This document shows, piece after piece, positions 50,484-58,400 of a stretch of DNA of 64,000 nt. Both the position numbers and the translations under genes were made by a program. Position 1 is the first letter of the stretch. Every line of letters begins with the position of its first letter. The notes beneath the pieces are model-generated. The model saw only the letters and a program-made list of their open reading frames with translations. It made no database searches and had not been told where the DNA came from. This DNA is from Gemmatimonas sp. UBA7669 (lineage in GTDB: Bacteria; Gemmatimonadota; Gemmatimonadetes; Gemmatimonadales; Gemmatimonadaceae): positions 124,001-188,000 of the forward strand of contig NZ_DLHL01000011.1 of NCBI RefSeq assembly GCF_002483225.1. The letters are read 5' to 3'.

Positions 50484-53087
50484 ATGCGCTTTCGCCTCCT
50501 GCCGCTCGCGGTGACCGGGCTCGCGCTCGGTGCCTGCCGCTCGGCACCGAAGCCCGCTGCCTCTCCTGCCCCGGGCAATCGTCCCACCGCCAACACCACG
50601 GCCCGCCCGACCAACGCGCCGGGTGGCCCCACCACGCCGACCGGTCAGCCGCCCGCTGGTGGCGCGCCCAATCTCGCTCAGCTCGCCGGTGCCCTCGGCG
50701 GCGGTCAGGGCGAGCCAAATCCGCGCCCCTATGCCTCCGTCATCACCGCACGCGCCAAGAGCAAGAAGGGCGTGTTCGACGTGCATCAGGTGGGCGCGCG
50801 CCTCTACTTCGAGATTCCCGCGTCGCAGCTGAGCAAGGACTTCCTCGTCACCACCGTGCTCGCGGGCACGAACGAAGCCATCTCGGGCAGCCTTTATGGC
50901 CCGGAGCGCGTCATCCGCTTCGATCGGCGCGAGAATCGCATCGACGTGCGTGAGGCCAGCTATCTCAACGTGGCCTCGGACAGCGCGCAGCAGTCGCGTC
51001 AGGCCATGGACCTCATCTCCATCTTCCCCATCATCGCCACGCTCAACGTGGAGTCGTACGGGAAGGACAGCAGTGTCGTGGTGGATGTGACGCGCATGTT
51101 CACCGGCGGCGTGCAGGAGTTCACCGCCCGCGGCCGCCGCGCCACGGTGGACGCCGCGCGCTCCTACGTGGACAAGTTTGCGGCGTTCTCGCGCAACGTG
51201 AACGTGACGGCCGTGCAGACCTACACGCCGGCTCCCGGCGGCGCCAATCCACTGGCCGGTCTGCCCATTCCGGGTCTGGGCGGCGCCACGGGCCGCGCGG
51301 TCACCGAAGCGTTCACGTTCTCCATCGTGCGGCTGCCCGACGAGCCCATGATGCCGCGTCTCTACGACCGCCGCGTGGGTTACTTCATCACGCCCAAGCG
51401 CGACTTCGGTTCACGGGAGCAGCGTGTGGTGTCGCGCGACTACATCAAGCGCTGGCGCCTCGAGTGCAGTGAGCAGAAGCAGGGTAACCTGTGCGTGCCG
51501 AAGAAGCCCATCACGTACTACGTCGACCCGGCCACGCCCGAATACCTCAAGCCGTTCATTCGTGCGGGCATTGAGGAGTGGCAGCAGGCGTTCGAAGCTG
51601 CCGGCTTTGCCAAGGGCATCGTGGCGGCCGATGTGCCGGCCAACAATCCCGACGTGTCGGGTGAAGACGCGAGCGTGACGATGGTGCGCTGGCTGCCGTC
51701 GCCGACGGCCAACGCGCAGGGCCCGAGCCTTGTCGATCCGCGCACCGGCGAGATCCTCGACGCCGACGTGCAGATGTATCACAACATTCTCGACCTGCAG
51801 CGTGAGTGGTACTTCTCGCAGGTGGGCCATCTCGACCCGCGCGCGCAGAAGTTCCCCTTCCCCGACTCCCTGATGGGTCGTCTGGTGCAGTTCGTGGTGG
51901 CGCACGAAGTCGGTCACACGCTTGGCTTCCGCCACAACTTCAAGGGCAGCTCGATGTACCCGCTCGACTCCATCCGCAGCAAGACCTGGGTGGCAAAGAT
52001 GGGGCACTCGCCGAGCATCATGGACTACGCGCGTTTCAACTACGTCGCGCAGCCTGAGGACAATCTCCCGCTCGAGTCGCTGGTCCCGAAGGTCGGCCCG
52101 TACGATCTCTACGCCACCATGTGGGGGTACAAGCCCATTCCCGGTGCGCGCACGCCCGATGCCGAACTGCCGACGCTCGACGAGTGGTCGCGCATGCAGG
52201 ACGCGACGCCCTGGTACCGCTTTGCCGACGACGCCAGCGCAGGTCAGGCCGATCCGGGTGAACAGACCGAAGCCGTGGGTGATGCCGATGCCGTGCGTGC
52301 GAGCACGCTGGGCTTCAAGAACATTGCCCGCGTCATGAAGCTGGTGGAGGGCGCCTCCACGGCCGACAAGACGAAGGACTTCTCGCTGCTGCGCGAGACC
52401 TACGACGGGGTGATCGGGCAGTGGACGCTCGAAGCCAACCACGTGGTGAAGATCGTGGGTGGTGTGGACCGTCAGGAGAAGCGCGTGAGCCAGCCGGGTC
52501 CGGTGTGGACGCCGGTCTCGCGCAAGCGTCAGGTGGACGCCATGAAGTTCCTGAACGATCAGGTGTTTACCACGCCCACCTACCTCATTGACGTGCCGAC
52601 GCTGCGCAAGCTCGAGTCGGACGGCAACATCAACCGCGTGGCCGGCGCGCAGGCGCGCGTGCTGAGCAATCTGGTGAACAACGGCCGGCTGCAGCGCATG
52701 GTGGAGCTCGAGGCCACGGCCACGAACCGCGCCGAGCTGTACACGCTGGGCGACATGCTGACGGACCTGCGTCGTGGGCTCTGGAAGGAGATCTACGGCG
52801 GCCAGAACATCACGCCGTATCGTCGTCGTCTCCAGACGCTGTACCTCGAAGCCATGGCGACGAAGATCAAACCGCCGGCGCCGAGCGCGCAGGAGCAGGC
52901 GATTGCGCAGCTCCTCGGTGGTGGCGCGGTGAACACGCGCGACTTCCGCCCGCTGCTCAAGGACGAAATGCGTACGTTGGACCGTGAGCTGGCGGCGGCC
53001 GTGGGCCGCACCAGTGACCGGGCGTCGCGCGCGCATCTGCAGGACGCGCGGGATCAGATCAAGGCGATGCTGGATCCGACCAAGTAG
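50484..53087 (+). CDS. Zinc-dependent metalloprotease lipoprotein (DUF5117/DUF5118 type), paralogue 2
   Basis: 867 aa from the ATG at 50484 (lipobox ALGAC, Cys about 18); the frame extends 143 codons upstream but that part is antisense to the lactamase gene. Pro/Gly-rich linker, DUF5118/5117 region, H474-E475-x2-H478-x5-H484 (HEVGHTLGFRHN), a possible Met-turn IMDYARFNY, and a C-terminal helical region. Strongly similar over its length to the protein at 42264, for example RYIGRWRLECS/DYIKRWRLECS. It is the same family and probably a local duplication. Both end in the same way (DQIKKMLSTEK/DQIKAMLDPTK). Confidence 0.9.
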   Translation: MRFRLLPLAVTGLALGACRSAPKPAASPAPGNRPTANTTARPTNAPGGPTTPTGQPPAGGAPNLAQLAGALGGGQGEPNPRPYASVITARAKSKKGVFDVHQVGARLYFEIPASQLSKDFLVTTVLAGTNEAISGSLYGPERVIRFDRRENRIDVREASYLNVASDSAQQSRQAMDLISIFPIIATLNVESYGKDSSVVVDVTRMFTGGVQEFTARGRRATVDAARSYVDKFAAFSRNVNVTAVQTYTPAPGGANPLAGLPIPGLGGATGRAVTEAFTFSIVRLPDEPMMPRLYDRRVGYFITPKRDFGSREQRVVSRDYIKRWRLECSEQKQGNLCVPKKPITYYVDPATPEYLKPFIRAGIEEWQQAFEAAGFAKGIVAADVPANNPDVSGEDASVTMVRWLPSPTANAQGPSLVDPRTGEILDADVQMYHNILDLQREWYFSQVGHLDPRAQKFPFPDSLMGRLVQFVVAHEVGHTLGFRHNFKGSSMYPLDSIRSKTWVAKMGHSPSIMDYARFNYVAQPEDNLPLESLVPKVGPYDLYATMWGYKPIPGARTPDAELPTLDEWSRMQDATPWYRFADDASAGQADPGEQTEAVGDADAVRASTLGFKNIARVMKLVEGASTADKTKDFSLLRETYDGVIGQWTLEANHVVKIVGGVDRQEKRVSQPGPVWTPVSRKRQVDAMKFLNDQVFTTPTYLIDVPTLRKLESDGNINRVAGAQARVLSNLVNNGRLQRMVELEATATNRAELYTLGDMLTDLRRGLWKEIYGGQNITPYRRRLQTLYLEAMATKIKPPAPSAQEQAIAQLLGGGAVNTRDFRPLLKDEMRTLDRELAAAVGRTSDRASRAHLQDARDQIKAMLDPTK

Positions 53088-53114
53088 GCGCTGGTCGGTT
53101 TCGACGCACACACG

Positions 53115-53144
53115 ACGCACGACCTGGGAGACCGGGTCGTGCGT
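53115..53144 (+). terminator. Rho-independent-type hairpin
   Basis: ACGCACGACC, a 10-nt loop, then GGTCGTGCGT: a perfect 10-bp stem 28 bp after the metalloprotease stop, followed by TGTGGTTT. It is a plausible terminator with a weak U-run. Confidence 0.6.
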
Positions 53145-53202
53145 TGTGGTTTCTGGAGGGCGTGTTGCGCATGGCCCAGTACCCATCACCCAGAACTCAG
53201 AA

Positions 53203-53358
53203 CCCGATCCACAGCTGTGAGCCGTGCGTCTTGGGTGGTGAGTGTGAGTGGTGTGGCGGCAACATCACACGATCCGCACCGTTCGAATTGTGTGATGCGG
53301 CAGCATGAACCACGCTCACTCATAGCCCAGAGCCCAGAGCCCACGGCTGTGGATCGGG
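53203..53358. repeat. Dispersed palindromic repeat, copy 3 (full length)
   Basis: About 155 bp with outer ends GATCCACAGCTGTGAG and CACGGCTGTGGATC, both-arm matches TGTGAG/CTCAC, GTGTGGCGGC/GCGGCAGCATGA, and centre ATCACACGAT..ATTGTGTGAT. Upstream edge words 'cccagaactcagaaccc' also occur near 53765 and near the hairpin at 6553. With copy 4 it brackets the rhodanese gene. Confidence 0.75.
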
Positions 53359-53437
53359 TCATAGGTTGCGCGGTCCCTCCAATCATCTTATCTATACCTA
53401 TATGCGTATATATAGCACCCTACACCGATCCGATCCC

Positions 53438-53716
53438 ATGCCAACTTTCCGCTCAACGCCCGTCGACGCCGTCATCGATGTTCGCACCAAGGTCGAGTTC
53501 TGGCTCGGCCATCTGCCCGGCGCCCGCTGTGTGCCGGTTGATACACTGCCCGAAGGACTCGACACACTCGGGCTGCCGCGTGACGCGCGTCTTCTCGTGT
53601 ATTGCGCAAGCGGCGGACGCTCGGCCATGGCGCGGCAGATCCTCGAAGCGGCCGGCTACACCCAGGTGACCGATGGCGGGGGGTACGTGGCCGCGAGGGC
53701 GGAGTACGAGGAGTAG
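53438..53716 (+). CDS. Rhodanese-domain protein
   Basis: 92 aa from the ATG at 53438, a single rhodanese domain. IDVRTKVEFWLGHLPGARCVPVDTL near residues 13-37 and the active-site loop YCASGGRSA with catalytic Cys64 are diagnostic (CH2A-type 'DVRxxxEFxxGHxPGAxxVP'). It would transfer sulfane sulfur, for example between thiosulfate and thiols, in the cytosol. No signal peptide. The upstream region (53385-53420) is unusually AT-rich (TATATGCGTATATATAG) for this genome and is the likely promoter. The gene sits between copies 3 and 4 of the palindromic repeat. Confidence 0.85.
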   Translation: MPTFRSTPVDAVIDVRTKVEFWLGHLPGARCVPVDTLPEGLDTLGLPRDARLLVYCASGGRSAMARQILEAAGYTQVTDGGGYVAARAEYEE

Positions 53717-53723
53717 GACGCAC

Positions 53724-53802
53724 GTTGTGGATCGCGTGATACCGCAGCATGCACCACCCACACCCAGAACTCACCTCGCACGGCTCACGGCTGTGGATCG
53801 CG
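53724..53802. repeat. Dispersed palindromic repeat, copy 4 (right arm only)
   Basis: 79 bp: GTTGTGGATCGCGTGAT, then ACCGCAGCATG..CCACC and CACGGCTCACGGCTGTGGATCGCGT. It starts 8 bp after the rhodanese stop. It matches the right half of copies 1-3; the left arm is absent. The following 53803-53925 has only C-rich sequence. Confidence 0.65.
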
Positions 53803-53925
53803 TCGCCGGGCGTGCACGCGCCTGGCGGCTGTCCCCATTCCCGCCCCCACCCCACACCCGAGCACATTCCCTCCCCCGCGCGTATTCTCCCGTAGCCCTC
53901 TCTCCCCCGCCCCTGCTCCTGGCCC

Positions 53926-56900
53926 ATGTGGATTGTCGAACTGGCCCTGCGCCGCCCGTACACTTTCATCGTCGGCGCGTTGCTGGTCGTGCTCTTCGGT
54001 GTCCTCTCGGCGCTGCGCATGCCCACCGACATCCTGCCGGAGCTCGACATCCCGGTGGTCTCGGTCATCTGGGCCTATAACGGCCTGCCACCCGAGGAGA
54101 TGGAGCGGCGGTTCAGCACGCCCTATGAGCGGGCCGTGACCACCACGGTCAATGACGTCGAGCATATCGAATCCCAGTCACTCGCCGGCATCACCGTCAT
54201 CAAGGTGTTCTTCCAGCCGGGCGCACGCATCGAGAGTGCCGTGGCGCAGATGGCCGCGGTGTCGCAGGCCATTCTGCGCATCATGCCGCCGGGCGCCACG
54301 GCACCGTTCATTGTGCGCTACAACGCGGCCAACGTGCCGGTGCTGCAGCTCGCGCTGGGCGGTGATTCGCTGAGCGAACAGCAGCTCTACGATCTGGGCA
54401 CGAACGGCATCCGTACGCGTCTTGCCACCGTGCGCGGCGCGAGCGTGCCGCAGCCTTACGGAGGGCGCGCCCGACTCATCAATGTCGATCTCGATCCGGA
54501 CGCGTTGCTTGCACGCGGCCTCTCGCCCACCGACGTCTCCGACGCCATCAGCGCGCAGAACCTCGTGCTGCCCGGCGGTACGGCCAAGATCGGTGAGCGG
54601 GAGTACGCCGTGCGCCTCAATGGCAGTCCCGATGTGCTGGAGGCACTCAATGACCTGCCGGTGCGCATGGTCAATGGGGGCCTCGTGCGCGTTCGTGATG
54701 TGGCGCAGGTACGTGACGGCTACGCCGTGCAGACCAACATCGTGCACCGTGACGGTGTACGCGGCGCGCTCATCACCGTGCTCAAGTCAGGTGGGGCTTC
54801 AACCATCGACGTCGTCAATCGCGTGCGCGCCGCACTCCCTGGAGTGCTGGCCACGCTGCCGGCGGCGCTGACGGTGGATGTGCTCGCCGACCAGTCGCTG
54901 TTCGTCAAGGCTGCACTCAAGGGTGTGGTCATCGAAGCGCTCATTGCCGCCTGTCTCACCGCGGCCATGATCCTGCTGTTCCTTGGCAGCTGGCGCAGCA
55001 CACTCATTGTCGCGCTCAGCATCCCGTTGTCCATTCTCGTCTCGGTCACAGTCCTGGCCGCGCTCGGCCAGACGCTCAACGTGATGACGCTCGGCGGTCT
55101 CGCACTCGCCGTTGGCGTGCTGGTGGATGACGCGACGGTGGGCATTGAGAACATTCACCGCGTGCAGGAACACGAGCCGGACATCGATCAGGCCATCAGG
55201 CTGGGCGCCGGGCAGATTGCCATCCCGACACTGGTGTCCACGTTGGCCATCTGCATCGTGTTCGTGCCGATCTTCTTTCTGAGCGGTGCCGCGGGAGCGC
55301 TGTTCAAGCCCCTGGCCATGGCAGTGGTCTTCGCCATGCTGGCGTCGTATGTCATTTCGCGCACACTGGTGCCGACGCTGGTGCGCTATGCCATGCGTCG
55401 TGAGCGGGCGCTCGAAGCCCGGCGCGCGGGCATGCCGAAACCGCCCGGTCCGTTCTCGCGATTGCATCACCACTTCGAACAGTGGTTCGAGACGAGGCGC
55501 GTGCAGTATCGTCTCACCCTGCGGCGTGTGCTCGAGCGTCCGGCCTCGGTTCTCGTCACGGCGGGTGTGGTACTGGTGGCGGCGCTGGCGCTCGTGCCTT
55601 TCCTGGGCCGCGACTTCTTCCCCTCGGTGGACGCCGGCCAGATTCGCCTGCACCTGCGTGCGCCCGTCGGCACCCGCGTGGAAGAAACGGCACGCATCGT
55701 GGCCGCCGTGGAGGATCGCATTCGGGCCATCATTCCCGAAGGCGATCTCGGCACCATCATCGACAACATCGGCATCAGCTCGTCCAGCGTCACCAACCTC
55801 GCCTACAGCGACAATCCCACAACGGGCGTAACCGACGCTGACATTCTCATCGTGCTCGAACGCGATCGTACCGGCACCACCGACGGCTACATCCGGGCCA
55901 TCCGCCGCATGCTGCGAGCGGAGTACCCGCAGGTGCTGGCCTTCTTCCAGTCGGCCGACATCGTCAGTCAGATCCTCAACGCCGGACTGCCGGCGCCGGT
56001 GAACGTGCAGGTGGTGGGCAGCAATCGCGCGGCCAACATCGAGGTGGCGCGCACCATTGAACGGCGCGTGCGACAGATTCCCGGCGCCGTGGATGTGTAC
56101 CTGCAGCAGCGTCTCGAAGCCCCGCAGCTCAATCTCACCGTCGACCGTACACGGGCGGCGGCCCTCAATCTCTCGCAACGCGACGTGGCCAGCGATTTGC
56201 TCGTGTCCCTGGCATCGAGCGGGCAGACACAGCCCAACGTGTGGCTCAATCCGCAGAACGGTGTGCAGTACACCGTGAGCGTACAGACCCCACAGTACCG
56301 CATCAACTCCCTTGAGGCGCTGGCGCGCACACCGGTGGCGGGCGTGGGCGGAACGCCACAACTCTTCGAGAATGTGGCCACAATGTCCCGCGGCTCAGCG
56401 GTGGCCGTCGTGAGTCACTATGATGTGGCGCCGGTGTTCGACGTGTTCGCCAACGTGCAGGATCGGGATCTTGGCGCCGTGGCGAGCGATATCGATGTGG
56501 TGCTGGACTCCCTGCAGTCCACGCTGCCGCGCGGCACCACGCTGGTCATGCGCGGCCAGGTGGCAGCCATGCGGACATCGTACGCCGGCCTGGCCACTGG
56601 TCTCGCCTTTGCCATCGTGCTCGTGTATCTCATCATGGTGGTGAACTTCCAGTCCTGGCTGGATCCGCTCATCATCAGCATGGCGTTGCCCGTCGCGCTG
56701 TCCGGTGTGCTCTGGGCGCTGTTCGCCGCCGGCAATACCATCAGTGTCCCGGCCTTCATGGGCGCCATCATGAGTATGGGAGTGGCCACCGCCAACGGCA
56801 TTCTCGTGGTGGCCTTTGCCAACGAGCGCATGGCCGATGGGCTGAGCGCCTTCGACGCCGCGCTCGACGCGGCCAGCACGCGACTCAGACCCGTCATCAT

Positions 56901-57126
56901 GACCGCTGCGGCGATGATTGTCGGCATGGTGCCGATGGCGCTCGGCTTCGGCGAAGGCGGCGAGCAGAATGCCCCATTGGGCCGCGCCGTCATCGGCGGC
57001 CTCAGTTTCGCCACCGTGGCCACACTCACGGTGCTGCCCATCGTGTACAGCCGGCTGCGGGCTGCTCGTGCGCACGCTGCCGGTTCATCGGTTGCCCTGT
57101 CTTCCACGCCGGAGTTGGCGTCGTGA
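53926..57126 (+). CDS. RND efflux permease (HAE1/AcrB family)
   Basis: 1066 aa with the RND layout: helix 1 (about 12-32), large periplasmic loop, helices 2-6 (about 325-500), second large loop, helices 7-12. PALPELDIPVV-like start (TDILPELDIPVVSV) and the TM4 acid pair D401-D402 in GVLVDDATVG, the proton-relay acids of AcrB, are present. In TM10 the position of AcrB Lys940 reads A956-N957 (VATANGIL), so the usual lysine is missing. It forms a transporter with the adaptor encoded next. No outer-membrane channel gene is in the window. Export substrate unknown; multidrug or lipid-like substrates are typical. Confidence 0.9.
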   Translation: MWIVELALRRPYTFIVGALLVVLFGVLSALRMPTDILPELDIPVVSVIWAYNGLPPEEMERRFSTPYERAVTTTVNDVEHIESQSLAGITVIKVFFQPGARIESAVAQMAAVSQAILRIMPPGATAPFIVRYNAANVPVLQLALGGDSLSEQQLYDLGTNGIRTRLATVRGASVPQPYGGRARLINVDLDPDALLARGLSPTDVSDAISAQNLVLPGGTAKIGEREYAVRLNGSPDVLEALNDLPVRMVNGGLVRVRDVAQVRDGYAVQTNIVHRDGVRGALITVLKSGGASTIDVVNRVRAALPGVLATLPAALTVDVLADQSLFVKAALKGVVIEALIAACLTAAMILLFLGSWRSTLIVALSIPLSILVSVTVLAALGQTLNVMTLGGLALAVGVLVDDATVGIENIHRVQEHEPDIDQAIRLGAGQIAIPTLVSTLAICIVFVPIFFLSGAAGALFKPLAMAVVFAMLASYVISRTLVPTLVRYAMRRERALEARRAGMPKPPGPFSRLHHHFEQWFETRRVQYRLTLRRVLERPASVLVTAGVVLVAALALVPFLGRDFFPSVDAGQIRLHLRAPVGTRVEETARIVAAVEDRIRAIIPEGDLGTIIDNIGISSSSVTNLAYSDNPTTGVTDADILIVLERDRTGTTDGYIRAIRRMLRAEYPQVLAFFQSADIVSQILNAGLPAPVNVQVVGSNRAANIEVARTIERRVRQIPGAVDVYLQQRLEAPQLNLTVDRTRAAALNLSQRDVASDLLVSLASSGQTQPNVWLNPQNGVQYTVSVQTPQYRINSLEALARTPVAGVGGTPQLFENVATMSRGSAVAVVSHYDVAPVFDVFANVQDRDLGAVASDIDVVLDSLQSTLPRGTTLVMRGQVAAMRTSYAGLATGLAFAIVLVYLIMVVNFQSWLDPLIISMALPVALSGVLWALFAAGNTISVPAFMGAIMSMGVATANGILVVAFANERMADGLSAFDAALDAASTRLRPVIMTAAAMIVGMVPMALGFGEGGEQNAPLGRAVIGGLSFATVATLTVLPIVYSRLRAARAHAAGSSVALSSTPELAS

Positions 57127-58400
57127 TGTCGTCGTCTCATTCTCGCGCACTTCGCCACCGCGCACTTCGCCACCCCGCCTTTCGCCACCGCATGCGCCCC
57201 ACCCGCACACGTCACGGCCGAGTGGTACCCATCGTGCTGGCGGTACTGTTCATCGGTTTGGCGGTGGCGGGTTTGCTGCCCCGGCTTGCACAATCCAAGG
57301 CGCGCGCCGCAGAGCAAAAGGAGGCCGTCGCGCCGCCGGCGGTGTTCACCGAATCGGTGCAGCGTGACACAGCCAGTCGCCCGTATGAAGTTCCCGGCAC
57401 GCTCAGTGGACTGCACGAGACGGCCATCTTTGCGCGCACCAACGGATTCGTGCGCGCGTTGCGCGTTGACATCGGCTCGACCGTGCGCCGTGGGGATACG
57501 CTGGTGGTGCTCGATCAACCCGAGTTGCTTGAGCAGTTGCGACAGGCGGAGGCGGTGGTGGCGCAGACTGAGGCCAGTGCCGCACTGGCCCGCACGTCAC
57601 TCACGCGCTGGACACAATTGGCCGGCCAGGGTGTGGTGACGCCGCAGGAACTCGACGAACGTCAGGCCACGGCCAACGTGACGGAGGCCAATGTGCGGGC
57701 GGCGCGCGCCAATCTCGCCAACTTGCGGGAGCAGCAGCGATTTGGTGCGCTGACCGCCCCCTTCAATGGCGTGGTCACAGCGCGCAACATCGACCTGGGA
57801 TCTCTGGTGGTGGCCGGCGCGGCGGCCACGGCGCGACCGCTGCTCACGCTGGTGCAAACGGACACCGTGCGCGTCATGCTGCAGGTGCCTCAGAGTGCGG
57901 CACCTCGTCTGCGCGTGGGCCTCGCCACCCGCGTGCTCATCCGCGATCTGGGCGATAGCGCGTTTGTGGGTCGGGTTGTGCGCACGGCTGGCGCCATCGA
58001 ACCCAGCTCGCGCACCCTGCTGGTGGAAGTGCAGATCCCCAACACACGACGCCAGCTCCTGCCCGGCATGTTTGCGCAGGTGCAGCTGGCTATTCCGGCT
58101 GGATCGCCGGCGCTGCGCATTCCGGCCATTGCACTCATCGTGCGCGGCGATGGCACACAGGTGGCGCGCGTCGAGGGCGACAGCATCGCGCTCGTGCCCA
58201 TCACCGTCACTCGCGACTTCGGCACCACGCTTGAGGTCTCGGGTGCCCTCGAGGCTGGCGATCAGCTCGTCGTCAATCCCGCCGAGTCGTTGACCAGTGG
58301 TCAGCGGGTTCGCGCGACCGTCCGAGGTGGCGCCGCACCGTCTGCAACACCTGCCGCCACTCCTTCCGCAGCACCGGCTGCCGTCAAGGCAGCGCCGTAA
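57126..58400 (+). CDS. RND periplasmic adaptor (membrane fusion protein, HlyD/AcrA type)
   Basis: 424 aa; the ATG at 57126 overlaps the permease stop by one base (a GTG at 57123 is also possible). A His/Arg-rich N-terminus contains three RALRH-like repeats (57137-57185), then a membrane anchor (VVPIVLAVLFIGLAVAGLLP), the lipoyl/hairpin region (RTNGFVRALRVDIGSTVRRGDTLVVLDQPELLEQLRQAEA) and beta-barrel domain (PFNGVVTARNIDLGSLV). It docks on the permease and an outer-membrane channel. Permease before adaptor is the opposite of the common order. The last 17 bp overlap the convergent kinase gene. Confidence 0.88.
   Translation: MSSSHSRALRHRALRHPAFRHRMRPTRTRHGRVVPIVLAVLFIGLAVAGLLPRLAQSKARAAEQKEAVAPPAVFTESVQRDTASRPYEVPGTLSGLHETAIFARTNGFVRALRVDIGSTVRRGDTLVVLDQPELLEQLRQAEAVVAQTEASAALARTSLTRWTQLAGQGVVTPQELDERQATANVTEANVRAARANLANLREQQRFGALTAPFNGVVTARNIDLGSLVVAGAAATARPLLTLVQTDTVRVMLQVPQSAAPRLRVGLATRVLIRDLGDSAFVGRVVRTAGAIEPSSRTLLVEVQIPNTRRQLLPGMFAQVQLAIPAGSPALRIPAIALIVRGDGTQVARVEGDSIALVPITVTRDFGTTLEVSGALEAGDQLVVNPAESLTSGQRVRATVRGGAAPSATPAATPSAAPAAVKAAP

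Noticed and set aside
54799..56361. A 520-codon minus-strand frame opposite the RND permease
   Set aside because: Composition (His/Arg/Gln-rich, no domain) is that of an antisense GC shadow; the permease is certain.
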